Assembly (NCBI GenBank): GCA_022793995.1
Contig: JAAWDY010000067.1
Coordinates: forward strand, 1-64,000
Reading direction: 5' to 3'
Length of the DNA stretch: 64,000 bases
DNA from: Coprococcus sp.
GTDB lineage: Bacteria > Bacillota > Clostridia > Lachnospirales > Lachnospiraceae
Shown here one piece after another: positions 36,182 to 45,050 of the stretch. The position numbers and the translations under genes are program-made. A model generated the notes under the pieces. That model saw nothing but the letters and a program-made list of their open reading frames with translations, made no database searches and was not told the DNA's origin. Within the stretch, counting starts at the first letter, position 1. Each line of letters begins with the position of its first letter.

Positions 36182-36210
36182 TTGTTTTTCTATCTCCTCT
36201 TTGTTATAAT
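36182..36210 (+). promoter_or_regulatory. Sigma-A promoter of the divergent LacI regulator
   Basis: TTGTTT (36182-36187) and TATAAT (36205-36210) are separated by exactly 17 bases. The leader to the ATG at 36287 is about 70 bases. Confidence 0.8.
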
Positions 36211-36286
36211 GCTGTTGAAACAAACGCAATAATACGATACATAAGTTCGGTCATTTTTATTATAACAACTATGAGGATATACGATC

Positions 36287-37324
36287 ATGGGCAACAAGAA
36301 AAACGTAACATTCGATGACATTGCAAAATATACACATTTTTCCAAGACTACAATCTCACGCTATTTCAACAATCCGGATTCCCTTACTCTCGAAAATCAG
36401 GAGATCATCTCCGAGGCGCTTGTGAAACTGAATTATAAGGAAAACAAGGTCGCGCGCATCCTTGCAAACGGGAAAAGCGAGTTTATCGGTATTATTGTAC
36501 CCAACCTGCATCTGCACTACTACTCGGAAATGCTCAATCAGATTTTGTCCACCTATGAGACGTTTGGCTACAAATTTCTCGTTTTTATCGGAAATGAAAA
36601 CGAGAAAACAGAAAGACAGTATATTCAGGAGCTTCTGGCATACAAGATTGAGGGGCTTATTATCCTGAGCCATACGATTCCGTCCCTGGAACTATCCACT
36701 CTCCCCATTCCTATTGTGACGATCGAGAGGGAAGACCAGTATGTGAACAGCGTCAATACAGATAATTACATGGGAGGCGTACAGGCTACCAGCCTTTTGA
36801 TAAAGCACAAGTGCGACGTCCTGGTGCATATTAATTCGCATACTCCCGAAAATATCCCGTCATACGGGCGGATCCGGGGATTTCTGGATACCTGCCAGCA
36901 GAGCCATGTCGATCACCACATCATTTACAAAGATTTTGGCAGTAATTATGAGATCATGAGAAAATACATGGAAGAGGCTGTCGAGGAACTCATCTTTCGC
37001 TTTCCCGGACTGAAGAAAGGCGTGTTCCTTTCCAATGATACTTTCGCGAACACCTTTTTAAACCTTCTGTTCCGGAAATATAAAACCATACCTGACGATT
37101 ATCTGATCGTAGGATTTGATAATTCCCCGGTTTCCCAGGAAGCCGTCGTCCCGATCTCTACGGTAGGACAGCAGATCGATAAAATTGCTTTTGAGGCCGT
37201 CAGTCTTCTCGTAGAGCAGATGAACGAACGCAAGAAAAGAAAGCCGGTTCTTTCGCCGGAGCCGGTCCATAAAGTGGTAACCCCTGTATTGCTGCGTCGT
37301 GAAACAACAGAACGAAGGGAGTAA
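36287..37324 (+). CDS. LacI-family repressor of the fructan operon
   Basis: The protein is 345 residues. The N-terminal helix-turn-helix (VTFDDIAKYTHFSKTTISRY, then FNN) is followed by the hinge segment (ENKVARILANGKS) and a periplasmic-binding-protein-like core (IIVPNLHLHYY, GLIILSH, TDNYMGG). It is divergent from the GH32 importer operon, with three matching palindromic operators in between, so it is the likely regulator of that operon. The final codons and stop are part of a 19-bp terminator stem. The ATG follows GAGG with 9-base spacing. Confidence 0.9.
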   Translation: MGNKKNVTFDDIAKYTHFSKTTISRYFNNPDSLTLENQEIISEALVKLNYKENKVARILANGKSEFIGIIVPNLHLHYYSEMLNQILSTYETFGYKFLVFIGNENEKTERQYIQELLAYKIEGLIILSHTIPSLELSTLPIPIVTIEREDQYVNSVNTDNYMGGVQATSLLIKHKCDVLVHINSHTPENIPSYGRIRGFLDTCQQSHVDHHIIYKDFGSNYEIMRKYMEEAVEELIFRFPGLKKGVFLSNDTFANTFLNLLFRKYKTIPDDYLIVGFDNSPVSQEAVVPISTVGQQIDKIAFEAVSLLVEQMNERKKRKPVLSPEPVHKVVTPVLLRRETTERRE

Positions 37325-37343
37325 TCCCTTCGTTCTGTTGTTT
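37302..37343. terminator. Bidirectional terminator overlapping the LacI stop codon
   Basis: AAACAACAGAACGAAGGGA and TCCCTTCGTTCTGTTGTTT form a perfect 19-bp stem with a GTAA loop; the loop contains the stop codon. The plus strand continues with TTGCTCTATTTTATC. It also closes the convergent prepilin peptidase gene, whose stop codon is 3 bp away. Confidence 0.85.
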
Positions 37344-37346
37344 GCT

Positions 37347-37841
37347 CTATTTTATCGAAACCAGCCACTCCCAAATTTCCTGCCCCCACAAAAATGCCGC
37401 CTCCGCCCCGATACATAGGAACGGACCGAACGCAAACCGTTCTTTTCTGCTCTTTTGTCTTGTAAGGAGCATCACTGCGCTAGCCGCCCCGCCTGCAAAT
37501 ATCGCGATTCCCATGGCGGCAACCGCGCTCTCCCATCCCAGGAACGCACCGCACGCAGCCATCAGCTTGATATCTCCGCCGCCGAACGCACCGGGGCGCG
37601 CTGTCGTTAAAAGAAGCATGGGCACGCTCACACAGAACAAACCGATAAGGCGGGACGAAACGCTGGCCTCATCGGAAATGGCGGCTGATAGAAGCGACAG
37701 CAGAAGGATCCCTGCGCTATAAAGGTCGGGAATTCTTTTTGTCCTGCTATCACTGACAGCCGTAAAAATAAGAATCACCGTAAAAGCACCTGCGGTAAGC
37801 AGCGCGCCCGCATTTTCCTTTCGTATCCATAGTTCGGTCAT
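37347..37841 (-). CDS. A24-family prepilin peptidase (short form)
   Basis: The protein is 164 residues with about five membrane helices. The two catalytic aspartates are visible in DSRTKRIPD (Asp30-Asp39 segment) and in GGGDIKLMA. It lacks the N-methyltransferase domain, so it resembles TadV/CpaA peptidases that process Flp-type or type IV prepilins. No pilus genes are in the window. It starts with ATG; an upstream ribosome-binding site (AAGATAAAATG) is weak. Confidence 0.85.
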   Translation of the reverse strand: MTELWIRKENAGALLTAGAFTVILIFTAVSDSRTKRIPDLYSAGILLLSLLSAAISDEASVSSRLIGLFCVSVPMLLLTTARPGAFGGGDIKLMAACGAFLGWESAVAAMGIAIFAGGAASAVMLLTRQKSRKERFAFGPFLCIGAEAAFLWGQEIWEWLVSIK

Positions 37842-37948
37842 TTTATCTTAAACGGGTCTTTTTCACTCACATAAACTCTCTCTTTCATATTATAAAGGGA
37901 ATTTTCTGTTTTTTGCAACCCTGTTTTTAGACAATATCTTTTTCCGTT

Positions 37949-38734
37949 TCAGACGATATCCTTTTTCCCATACCGGTAAAATGCTGCGATAATCCCTGCC
38001 GCCATAAGAACCAGCCCCACCGCCAGATATTTGCCCTCTATTCTTCCGTCCGCGATAATATCCGCCCCTTCCGTATACCCAAAAGGCGTGATATATTTGA
38101 GGAACCGCGCTTCTTCCGTCAGGTTCGCAATAATGTTCATAAAATAGAACAGCGCCGCAAGCCCCAGTCCAATCCCAATGCCTTCTCTGCCGATGAACGC
38201 TGAGAGCCCAAAGCAGATCGCCGCCGTCTCGATTTGCAGCATAAGATATGCAAGGAACAAAAGCGCAAATGCTTTGGTGTCCGGCGTTTCACCGATTACG
38301 GCGACAGACAGCGCGGTAACCCCGACGACTGCCGCGTTGAGTATCACAATCTGAAGGAGCACGGCCAAAAGTTTCTCCCCTATAATTTTTCTGCGGCTAA
38401 CAGGATGAGAAAGAAGGAATTCTGCCGTCCCTTCCTTTTCTTCTTTTACAAGGGAAGAGATGCCGCAAAGCGCCGCGAAAAAAGCGCCTCCGAGTCCCAG
38501 TATGTTTCCGCATTCAACGCTGAAATATCCAGAAAATTCACCAAAGTTAATTCTGTCCATACCAAAAGCGGCTGAAAAACTACCCATGTCTGCAAACATC
38601 CCGCTGATCTCGCTCATCTGACTTTTCATTTCAGGATAAATCAGGATGCAGAGCCCCAGCATAAAGGCGATGACTGCCGTCCATATTGCCAGGACTTTTT
38701 TCTCTTGTCTCAACTCATGTCTCAGGACCACCAT
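37949..38734 (-). CDS. ABC-2 type exporter permease
   Basis: The protein is 261 residues with six predicted membrane helices (first about 15-35, last about 232-252) and the ABC-2 pattern of a long loop containing KEEKEGTAEFLLSHPVSR, a known conserved segment. Its ATG starts one base after the stop of the ATPase gene, indicating translational coupling. The substrate is unknown (drug, peptide or lipid). Confidence 0.88.
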   Translation of the reverse strand: MVVLRHELRQEKKVLAIWTAVIAFMLGLCILIYPEMKSQMSEISGMFADMGSFSAAFGMDRINFGEFSGYFSVECGNILGLGGAFFAALCGISSLVKEEKEGTAEFLLSHPVSRRKIIGEKLLAVLLQIVILNAAVVGVTALSVAVIGETPDTKAFALLFLAYLMLQIETAAICFGLSAFIGREGIGIGLGLAALFYFMNIIANLTEEARFLKYITPFGYTEGADIIADGRIEGKYLAVGLVLMAAGIIAAFYRYGKKDIV

Positions 38735-38735
38735 A

Positions 38736-39614
38736 TCATCTCTCCTCCTCTTTGCTATAGTAATGTATGAAAATCTCCTCCAGATCCGGTTCGGTTATAT
38801 TCACATCCGTCAAGGGAAGTCCCGAGAGTGTTTTCAATAATTCATCCAGTCTTCCGCCGTATAAGAAATTCACCGCATCGCCGTTTTGTTCTAAGTTTCT
38901 GACGCCTTCGAGCTGCGGCAAGGTATCGATTCCCCGAAGCGCAACCCGCTTTGTATGGCTCTGGCCCAGGTTATCAATACTGTCCGAGACCAGGATCTGG
39001 CCGTCCCGGATGACAGCGGCATGTTTACAGTGCCTTTGCACCTCGGAAAGAACATGGGAGGACAAAAAAATCGTCGTCCCTTTTTCGTTGAATTCTTCTA
39101 AAATGGTATAAAATTCCCGCTGCATCAATGGGTCCAGCCCGCTGGTCGGTTCGTCGAGGATACACAGCGTTGGTTCATGCTGTAAAGCACAGACAATCGA
39201 CACTTTTTTCCGATTGCCGAGCGAAAGCTCGCTGATCTTCTTTTCCGTATCCAGCTCCAGCCTGCTGCAAAGCCTTTTTGCCTCCTGATCGCAGTCGATT
39301 CCCCGAAGCGCCGCTGAATACCGAATCACCTCCCGTACCTTCATATTATGGTAGAAGGCAGCTTCCGAAGGCATATAACCAACTCTGGAAAGTATTTCTA
39401 CCTTCTTACTCCTGATATCCTTTCCGAATATCTCCGCTTTGCCCTTAGTCGGTGAAATAAAGCCCAAAAGCGTACGAATTGTCGTACTCTTTCCCGCGCC
39501 GTTTGGACCGATAAATCCAAAAAAATCCCCCTCCGGCACCGTCAAATTCACGTCGATAATTCCTCTTGATTTTCCATAATATTTGGTTAAAGATTCCGTT
39601 TGAATGGCGTTCAT
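38736..39614 (-). CDS. ABC exporter ATP-binding protein
   Basis: The protein is 292 residues with Walker A GPNGAGKST, the Q-loop (LLGFISPT), signature LSLGNRKK (a weak variant of LSGGQ), Walker B CILDEPTSG, and a C-terminal DUF4162-like tail typical of ABC-2 exporters. The start MNAIQTESLTKYYG at 39614 is chosen: it overlaps the TetR stop by four bases (ATGA) and follows GGAG; the open frame further upstream runs inside the TetR gene. Confidence 0.92.
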   Translation of the reverse strand: MNAIQTESLTKYYGKSRGIIDVNLTVPEGDFFGFIGPNGAGKSTTIRTLLGFISPTKGKAEIFGKDIRSKKVEILSRVGYMPSEAAFYHNMKVREVIRYSAALRGIDCDQEAKRLCSRLELDTEKKISELSLGNRKKVSIVCALQHEPTLCILDEPTSGLDPLMQREFYTILEEFNEKGTTIFLSSHVLSEVQRHCKHAAVIRDGQILVSDSIDNLGQSHTKRVALRGIDTLPQLEGVRNLEQNGDAVNFLYGGRLDELLKTLSGLPLTDVNITEPDLEEIFIHYYSKEEER

Positions 39615-40237
39615 TTCTCCGCTTCCCCCTTCCTCAGGTAAATGCTTTTCCAAAAGACAAGCATTTCAGAAAAATCCTTTTCCAGTTTTTCTGCGTCAAG
39701 TATACCCCCGCCCTGAAAAATCTCCCATAGATACCCCTCGGACGCCAGATACATTTCCCGGTACATCCTTCCGATCTCCAGCCCGGGGATAAAATCGTCC
39801 GGATTCACACGCATAAGCGCATCCTGCGCTTTCATCCCAAAATATTTGCGGTAGCTTTTCTGTATTTCTTTGCTGATTTGCTCATCTCTTTCGTAAAATG
39901 CCTTTATGGTAAATGCCGCGATGCTCGGATATCTGCGCATCATCTCCACTTTTGCCCGCATTCCGCGCTCCATCATTTCAAACAGATCTGTGGGTTCATA
40001 GCATCCATGTTTTGACAGGTATTCCATGGTGATGACACATGCCCTTTCCCACAGAAACAGATATAATTCTTTTTTATTTTGGAAATAGTGAAAAAGGAGG
40101 GATTTGCTGATTCCCGCGGAATCTGCGATCTCCTGCATTGGACTTTTCTTATATGAATTTTGGGAAAACACCTGGAATCCCCCATTGATGATACGTCTCT
40201 GCTTATCTTCCGGCAAAGAATAGAATTTATCGTTCAT
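39611..40237 (-). CDS. TetR-family regulator of the exporter
   Basis: The protein is 208 residues with an N-terminal helix-turn-helix (IINGGFQVFSQNSYKKSPMQ, then EIADSAGISKSLLFHYFQNKKELY) and a ligand-binding helical C-terminus. The ATG at 40237 follows GGGAGGAG; ten upstream codons are excluded. It is the first gene of a regulator-ATPase-permease operon, preceded by an inverted repeat that covers its own -10 box. Autorepression relieved by an exported compound is likely. Confidence 0.9.
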   Translation of the reverse strand: MNDKFYSLPEDKQRRIINGGFQVFSQNSYKKSPMQEIADSAGISKSLLFHYFQNKKELYLFLWERACVITMEYLSKHGCYEPTDLFEMMERGMRAKVEMMRRYPSIAAFTIKAFYERDEQISKEIQKSYRKYFGMKAQDALMRVNPDDFIPGLEIGRMYREMYLASEGYLWEIFQGGGILDAEKLEKDFSEMLVFWKSIYLRKGEAEK

Positions 40238-40256
40238 AGGCTCCTCCCCTCTGACT

Positions 40257-40294
40257 AAAACGGTCAACTATAATTATACCCCGTTGACCGTTTT
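40257..40294. promoter_or_regulatory. Operator and promoter core of the TetR operon
   Basis: AAAACGGTCAAC (40257-40268) and GTTGACCGTTTT (40283-40294) are perfect inverted repeats with a 14-base centre. The centre contains a minus-strand TATAAT (40273-40278), so binding at either arm would cover the -10 region. The -35 match is poor. Confidence 0.75.
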
Positions 40295-40333
40295 TGAGAA
40301 GCCCCTGCATTCAGTTATTTCCAGCATCTATGT

Positions 40334-40896
40334 CTAAGCATTTGCATATAACGTACTCTCTTCTTTTTTATATTCCGCTTCTGTATACCCAAAAGAAATT
40401 ATCTGCTCTTTGGAAGCATTCGCCCGGATCATTCTCTTAATAGCATCAATTCTTTCCCTTTCTATAATATTCTCTGACAAATTACACATAATTTGAATTC
40501 TCCCTTCTAATTCGGCGGTAATCTTCATCCCAAATTCGTCTGCCAATATACGCTTCTTTTCTACAGCGTTTTTCCCAGAAAACAACTCTTCCAGCATAGA
40601 TATCAATACGTTTTGAGATTTCTTTATGCCCCCGCCGGAATTAAGGTTTGCACCGTTCCTAATATTAATAATAATGCCCTGCGTCAACCGGTCTTGTTCC
40701 TATTTCAATATCATCGCCAATACAGCCAATGATATCCTCAATACTCATCTTTTTAAACTCTTCAACTGTATATTTTAAAATCCATGATAGTATCTGCTTG
40801 TCCGAAAGCAAATATTTTACATTTGTATCATATGCAGAACCAGAGTCATTGGTAGCATTGAAGGCTGCGCTAAATTCGTCTCTATCATTGGCACCT
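40334..40896 (-). pseudogene. Decayed PD-(D/E)XK transposase gene
   Basis: The 5' part (minus strand from about 40896) encodes NDRDEFSAAFNATNDSG and VKYLLSDKQILSWILKYTVE, the conserved start of Lachnospiraceae PD-(D/E)XK-type transposases, up to DDIEIGTRPVDAGHYY and a stop. The remaining frame (40334-40687) resumes at GIIINIRNG and carries the C-terminus (KSQNVLISMLEELF, TAELEGRIQIMCNLSENI). The central nuclease domain is missing and the halves are in different frames, so it is a non-functional remnant, distinct from the Rpn genes at 17-20 kb. A ribosome-binding-like AGGAGG lies at the 5' end. Confidence 0.8.
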
Positions 40897-40977
40897 CCTC
40901 TTCTTCATTATATGCAATATAAATGATAAAATCAACCGCATCTCAGCGAGTCGTGGTTACAGGCACAAAAAGGCGTA

Positions 40978-42165
40978 CTATTCATGGCTTAGCCAATAAT
41001 CCGCGATCGCCAGCACCCCCATGATATCCAATTTTACAGCCTGCAAAAGCACTTCGATATTATGTGCTTCGTCCGGGCCGTGGGCGCCGCCGTGCCCCTG
41101 CGGAAACGGTTTCCTCTCATGAGGGTTTCCCGCCCCAAAACCGCATCCCTTGCAAAAATGCCTGGCATAAGTACATCCTTCCATGATATAAGCCGGGTCC
41201 TCCCCGCCGTTCACCTCATGATAGAGATCCACAAGCAGTTTCGGAATGCCGTCCTCTGCAGATATATAATAACCAGGCTCTTCCCTGATAAATTCAACCG
41301 AGATTCCTTGTCCTTCCAATTCACCCCGTATCCTTTCTTTCGCTTCCCCTAACTCCTGGCAGAGCGGAAGCCGGATATCTACAACCGCGCTTTTTTCTTT
41401 CGCTTCCCCATTTTGCGGCACTTCGGCGCTGCCCTCTTCCGTGGCCTTGCAGACCGTGTTTCCATACTGTTCGCTGCAAATGTCAAGGCCAAATAACGTC
41501 CCGTCCGTATCCTGAATAAGTTTTTCCCAGAAACGTGCGCTCCCTCCTGCATAATCCGAAACGCTCTTCACCCGAAACTTCAGCAGGCTCTTCTCTCCGT
41601 TCGTAACCGGAAAATCATCGTCCGCCGCCAATCCAAAAGCCGGCTGTCCCGCGCGCTCTAAATAGTACTTCAAATCCTCCATATCCGTCTCTTCATGGGA
41701 ACCTACAAACAGCCGCACGTCGCACGACGGATGGATTCCCTGCTCGCGCAGAAAAATAAGCGCGTATATCAGCGCTATCAACGGCCCCTTATCGTCCACC
41801 ACGCCGCGCCCAATAATATACCCTTTGTCTACAACGCCTCCAAAAGCCGGATAAAGATTCCCCTCAGAAGCCGGAACTACATCCGCGTGAGCCGCAAGAA
41901 GAAGTCTCTTACCATTTTCTTTTGTCTCTTCCCACGGGCGTATCTCAAGACCATAATAATCATAATTCACCACACAAAGCCCATTTTTCCGGGCAAGATC
42001 GCCGCAAAAATCCAACGCCTGCGCGCACGCTGCGCCATAGGGGTATCCGCCGACTGCCTCCGTGGCGACGCTCTGGATCTTTACAAGTGATGAAACCTGC
42101 TCCACGATCTCGCCGCGCCGCGCCTCAATAAAATCCTCAATTTCCTGTTCCCATTTTCTATTCAT
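40978..42165 (-). CDS. M20-family metallopeptidase (dipeptidase type)
   Basis: The protein is 395 residues. The zinc ligands and catalytic residues typical of M20 peptidases are visible: LLAAHADVVP (His/Asp), GRGVVDDKGP (bridging Asp), HEETD (Glu pair) and GGAHGPDE (late His). It is similar to PepV/Sapep dipeptidases but shorter in the lid domain. It acts on small peptides in the cytoplasm. The longer open frame begins inside a repeat; the ATG at 42165 follows GGAGG, which is itself part of the bookended hairpin repeat B. It likely shares a transcript with the MATE gene upstream. Confidence 0.88.
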   Translation of the reverse strand: MNRKWEQEIEDFIEARRGEIVEQVSSLVKIQSVATEAVGGYPYGAACAQALDFCGDLARKNGLCVVNYDYYGLEIRPWEETKENGKRLLLAAHADVVPASEGNLYPAFGGVVDKGYIIGRGVVDDKGPLIALIYALIFLREQGIHPSCDVRLFVGSHEETDMEDLKYYLERAGQPAFGLAADDDFPVTNGEKSLLKFRVKSVSDYAGGSARFWEKLIQDTDGTLFGLDICSEQYGNTVCKATEEGSAEVPQNGEAKEKSAVVDIRLPLCQELGEAKERIRGELEGQGISVEFIREEPGYYISAEDGIPKLLVDLYHEVNGGEDPAYIMEGCTYARHFCKGCGFGAGNPHERKPFPQGHGGAHGPDEAHNIEVLLQAVKLDIMGVLAIADYWLSHE

Positions 42166-42261
42166 GTTACCTCCAGTTCCATCGCCGCCAGGCGATTCCA
42201 AATCAGGTATCCTGAGTGTATACGAGGGGTTACCTCCAGCTCCATCGCCGCCAGGCGATTC
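42166..42261. repeat. Bookended hairpin repeat, copy B (MATE / M20 gap)
   Basis: Direct repeats of 33 bp (42166-42198 and 42229-42261, one mismatch) each contain the flank GTTACCTCCAG-TCC, which supplies a ribosome-binding site on the minus strand, and the hairpin ATCGCCGCCAGGCGAT. They bracket a spacer with GGTATCCTGAG. A further half-copy of the spacer overlaps the last codons of the MATE gene (42262-42290). Confidence 0.85.
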
Positions 42262-42265
42262 TTAA

Positions 42266-43618
42266 TTAGGTATTCCGAGCGCCGATTCTGCGGTACAAAA
42301 ATACACTCAGCAAAAATCTGGAAAGCTGATCCGCCGCAATCACAATCCAGATTGCAATAATCGGAAAATGAAGTACATACGCCGAAAGCAGGCACAATGG
42401 AATACGGACAACCCAGATGCCAAACCCGGCCACCAGCATCGGCGTGTTCTTATAGCCAAGCGCCCGTATGGTGCCGTTATAGATCCTGGATAAATTCTGC
42501 GGAATCTGTATGAATCCCATCACAAACACATAAACGGCGCCAATAGCCTGTAATTCAGGCTTATTTGTCATGACCTTCATAAATACATTCGGCAAAAGAA
42601 TCAAAAGTAGGGACGTCACAATACTGATGGCCGTCGCCACCCGAATCAATTCTTGGAAATATATTTTCCGCAGATTCTCATCCTTCTTGCCGATCGCTCT
42701 TGCCGCCAGCGTTGTGGAGGCCGTACTGAATCCAATGGCCGGCATCTCCGTAATCGTCTCCGCCTGGATGCCAAGCTGGTACGCCGCAAACGCCGACGCG
42801 CCGTAAAACAAGATTATTTTACTTAAGATAATGGCAGAAAACTGCCAGAACATACTCTCAAACGCAGCCGGTATTCCTGTTGTATATACTTCATAGACGC
42901 ACTTTCTGTCAAAAGAGAAAAACTTCTCCCTGCGGACCGTATCCGAAAACAGCCCCTTCTTTTTCCGGTACAGCAAATACAGCCCCATTCCCGCGCCAAA
43001 CGCCTGCGACATCACAAGAGCCGTGGCCGCTCCCTTGATTCCCATTCCGGAAAACGGTCCCATTCCAAAAATCAACGTATAGCCAAGGATAATATTGACT
43101 CCATTCATCGCCGCCGCAATATACATCGGCGTCTTTGTGTTGCCGTAGCCCTGGAACGCCGCGGTTACTAATGTCATAATAACACAGCACGGGAATCCAA
43201 ACACCATAATTTTCATATAACTTTCAGAGAGCGCTAAAATACGGGACTCGTGCGAGAAAAATCCCAAAAAGATATCCGCCCGGAAAAACAAGACGACCTG
43301 AAACAGGAACACAAGGATGAGCTCGCTAAGGAGCGCCTGTTCCATAATTCTTCGGCAGTTTTCCTCCTTCCCAGCGCCGTACGCCCTGGCAATCAGCACT
43401 GTAGCGCCGATCGCCACTCCTTTATAAAATACCCACAGCGTATCCGTAATCCTGACGCAGAGCCCCTGGGCGGAGATATCGTCCGCCAAAAGTCTTCCCA
43501 CCATCGCCGTCGTCACAAGGTTTGCTGAAACCTGAAGGATGTTCTCCAGAATCATCGGAATTATAATATGGTATATCTCCTTTTTTATTGTTTTAACCTC
43601 GTACAAACGTTCCTCCAT
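42266..43618 (-). CDS. MATE-family multidrug efflux transporter
   Basis: This transporter (450 residues) has twelve predicted membrane helices and typical MATE segments: ILENILQVSANLVTTAMVGR at the start, AARAIGKKDENL, and the paired repeat ATVLIARAYGAGKEEN. It probably exports cationic compounds with Na+ or H+. GGAGG occurs inside the first codons, so translation may really begin at the TTG at 43606; the ATG lacks its own ribosome-binding site. The last codons (RRIGARNT) lie in the repeat B copy. A terminator lies upstream; I could not find its promoter. Confidence 0.88.
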   Translation of the reverse strand: MEERLYEVKTIKKEIYHIIIPMILENILQVSANLVTTAMVGRLLADDISAQGLCVRITDTLWVFYKGVAIGATVLIARAYGAGKEENCRRIMEQALLSELILVFLFQVVLFFRADIFLGFFSHESRILALSESYMKIMVFGFPCCVIMTLVTAAFQGYGNTKTPMYIAAAMNGVNIILGYTLIFGMGPFSGMGIKGAATALVMSQAFGAGMGLYLLYRKKKGLFSDTVRREKFFSFDRKCVYEVYTTGIPAAFESMFWQFSAIILSKIILFYGASAFAAYQLGIQAETITEMPAIGFSTASTTLAARAIGKKDENLRKIYFQELIRVATAISIVTSLLLILLPNVFMKVMTNKPELQAIGAVYVFVMGFIQIPQNLSRIYNGTIRALGYKNTPMLVAGFGIWVVRIPLCLLSAYVLHFPIIAIWIVIAADQLSRFLLSVFLYRRIGARNT

Positions 43619-43627
43619 TCCGAAAAA

Positions 43628-43660
43628 TAAGAGCCGGGAAACAAAACCTCCCGGCGCTTA
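43628..43660. terminator. Bidirectional terminator after the lac binding-protein gene
   Basis: TAAGAGCCGGGA and TCCCGGCGCTTA pair with one mismatch; the minus strand continues ATTTTTCG. It lies about 40 bp after the stop codon of the gene at 43704. Confidence 0.8.
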
Positions 43661-43703
43661 TTTTCTCTTCCTATGAATGATTCTCCAGTCGTTTTATCGA
43701 GCC

Positions 43704-45011
43704 TTATTTCCCGAACTTCGACTCCATTTCCTTTTGTTCCGCGTTAAGGACTTCCGTCGGATCCGCGTCCTCCAGGATCACCTGCGCCACACAGTTCTTG
43801 GACATCTCAAGAGCCTCCGCAAAATTAGAGGTATAATTGATCTGCGGCACCGTCTTTCCAATCTCTGTAAAGAGATCAAAGATTTGCTGATCCCCGAAGA
43901 ACGGATCGCCCTCTTTGAATACTTCCGACTCAAGCGCAGGCAGGTAGGACGGGTAGAGACCGTAATTCTGGAATCCTTCTACATTAGCGTCCACATCTTC
44001 CATACAGAACTTCACAAACTCCTTCGCCGCCTCAGCATTTTCACTTGCCGTCGGAACTGCAAGGACCGAACCGCCGTTTGACGCGCCCTTAGCCTCGTCG
44101 TCCTTGGCAAACTTCGGGAGCGGCATCACTTTCCATTTGCCTTCCTGATCCGGAACTCCGTCTTTAATAGAGCCTACCATCCAAACCGCTTCCGGATAAC
44201 ATGCAAACTTGTCCGACGCCATTCCGGTCATCATATCGTCCCACGAAGAATTATTGAATGTAATATCTTCTTCATAGAGTCTCTTGCACATTTCCATCGC
44301 CTGAATCGACTCAGGAGAATTCACCTGTGGTGTCCCTTCCTCGTCAAAATAGAATGCGCCCAGTTCCATCAGCATAAGACGGTATACCTGATCGTTTCTG
44401 GACTCTGCCATACAGAGCATATCCACACCGGTCTTTTCTTTTATCTTTTTACCGGCTTCGATAAAATCGTCCCATGTCACAATATCCTCTGCCTTGATCT
44501 CTGCTTCTTCAAATAAGTCGGTACGGTAAAACATAGCGCACGGACCGGAATCCCATGGATACGCGATGATTTTCCCATCCACTGTACACTCGGCAAGCTT
44601 GATCGGGAAGAAATCATCCTTATTAATCATATCGGTAAATTCCTCGAACTGCCCCGGGAATTTTTCGCCGAACTTCTGCATCTGTTCCCCTTCCAGAGAT
44701 ACGATATCCGGCAGGCCGATTCCAGACTGCAGGCAGGTTGTCATTTTCTGGTACACCTGCGTCACGCTCATATCTTCAAAGTTGAATTCTACATCCGGGT
44801 ACTTCTCGTTAAAACGCTCCGCCTGTGACTGCAGATGCGCCAGAGCAACATCCCAGCTCCATACCGTAATCTCGCCGGAAAGTTCCCCTTCCCCGCCGCC
44901 GGAACTCGAATCGCTTTTTTCATCTTTTCCACTTCCCCCGTCGCCTCCGCAGGCTGCAAGCGACAATACCATTGCCGCGGCCATTAAAACTGCCAATAAC
45001 TTTTTCCTCAT
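43704..45011 (-). CDS. Extracellular sugar-binding lipoprotein of the lactose operon
   Basis: This is an SBP_bac_1 family binding protein of 435 residues. The signal peptide MRKKLLAVLMAAAMVLSLAAC ends in the lipobox LAAC and is followed by a Gly/Ser/Glu-rich linker. Typical features are AQRFNEKYPDVEFNFEDMSV-like text and YPWDSGPCAMFYRTDLFEEA. The ATG at 45011 follows AAGGAGG; the upstream GTG of the open frame is inside that signal. It is the last gene of the lacZ operon and probably binds lactose or other beta-galactosides (inference from lacZ). Confidence 0.9.
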   Translation of the reverse strand: MRKKLLAVLMAAAMVLSLAACGGDGGSGKDEKSDSSSGGGEGELSGEITVWSWDVALAHLQSQAERFNEKYPDVEFNFEDMSVTQVYQKMTTCLQSGIGLPDIVSLEGEQMQKFGEKFPGQFEEFTDMINKDDFFPIKLAECTVDGKIIAYPWDSGPCAMFYRTDLFEEAEIKAEDIVTWDDFIEAGKKIKEKTGVDMLCMAESRNDQVYRLMLMELGAFYFDEEGTPQVNSPESIQAMEMCKRLYEEDITFNNSSWDDMMTGMASDKFACYPEAVWMVGSIKDGVPDQEGKWKVMPLPKFAKDDEAKGASNGGSVLAVPTASENAEAAKEFVKFCMEDVDANVEGFQNYGLYPSYLPALESEVFKEGDPFFGDQQIFDLFTEIGKTVPQINYTSNFAEALEMSKNCVAQVILEDADPTEVLNAEQKEMESKFGK

Positions 45012-45050
45012 GTCTTTTTCCTCCTTCACATGAAATTACATTTATATTTC

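Noticed and set aside
40334-40687. 117-residue gene as an intact protein
   Set aside because: It lacks the N-terminal and nuclease portions of its family, and the missing N-terminal part is upstream in another frame, so it is a pseudogene.
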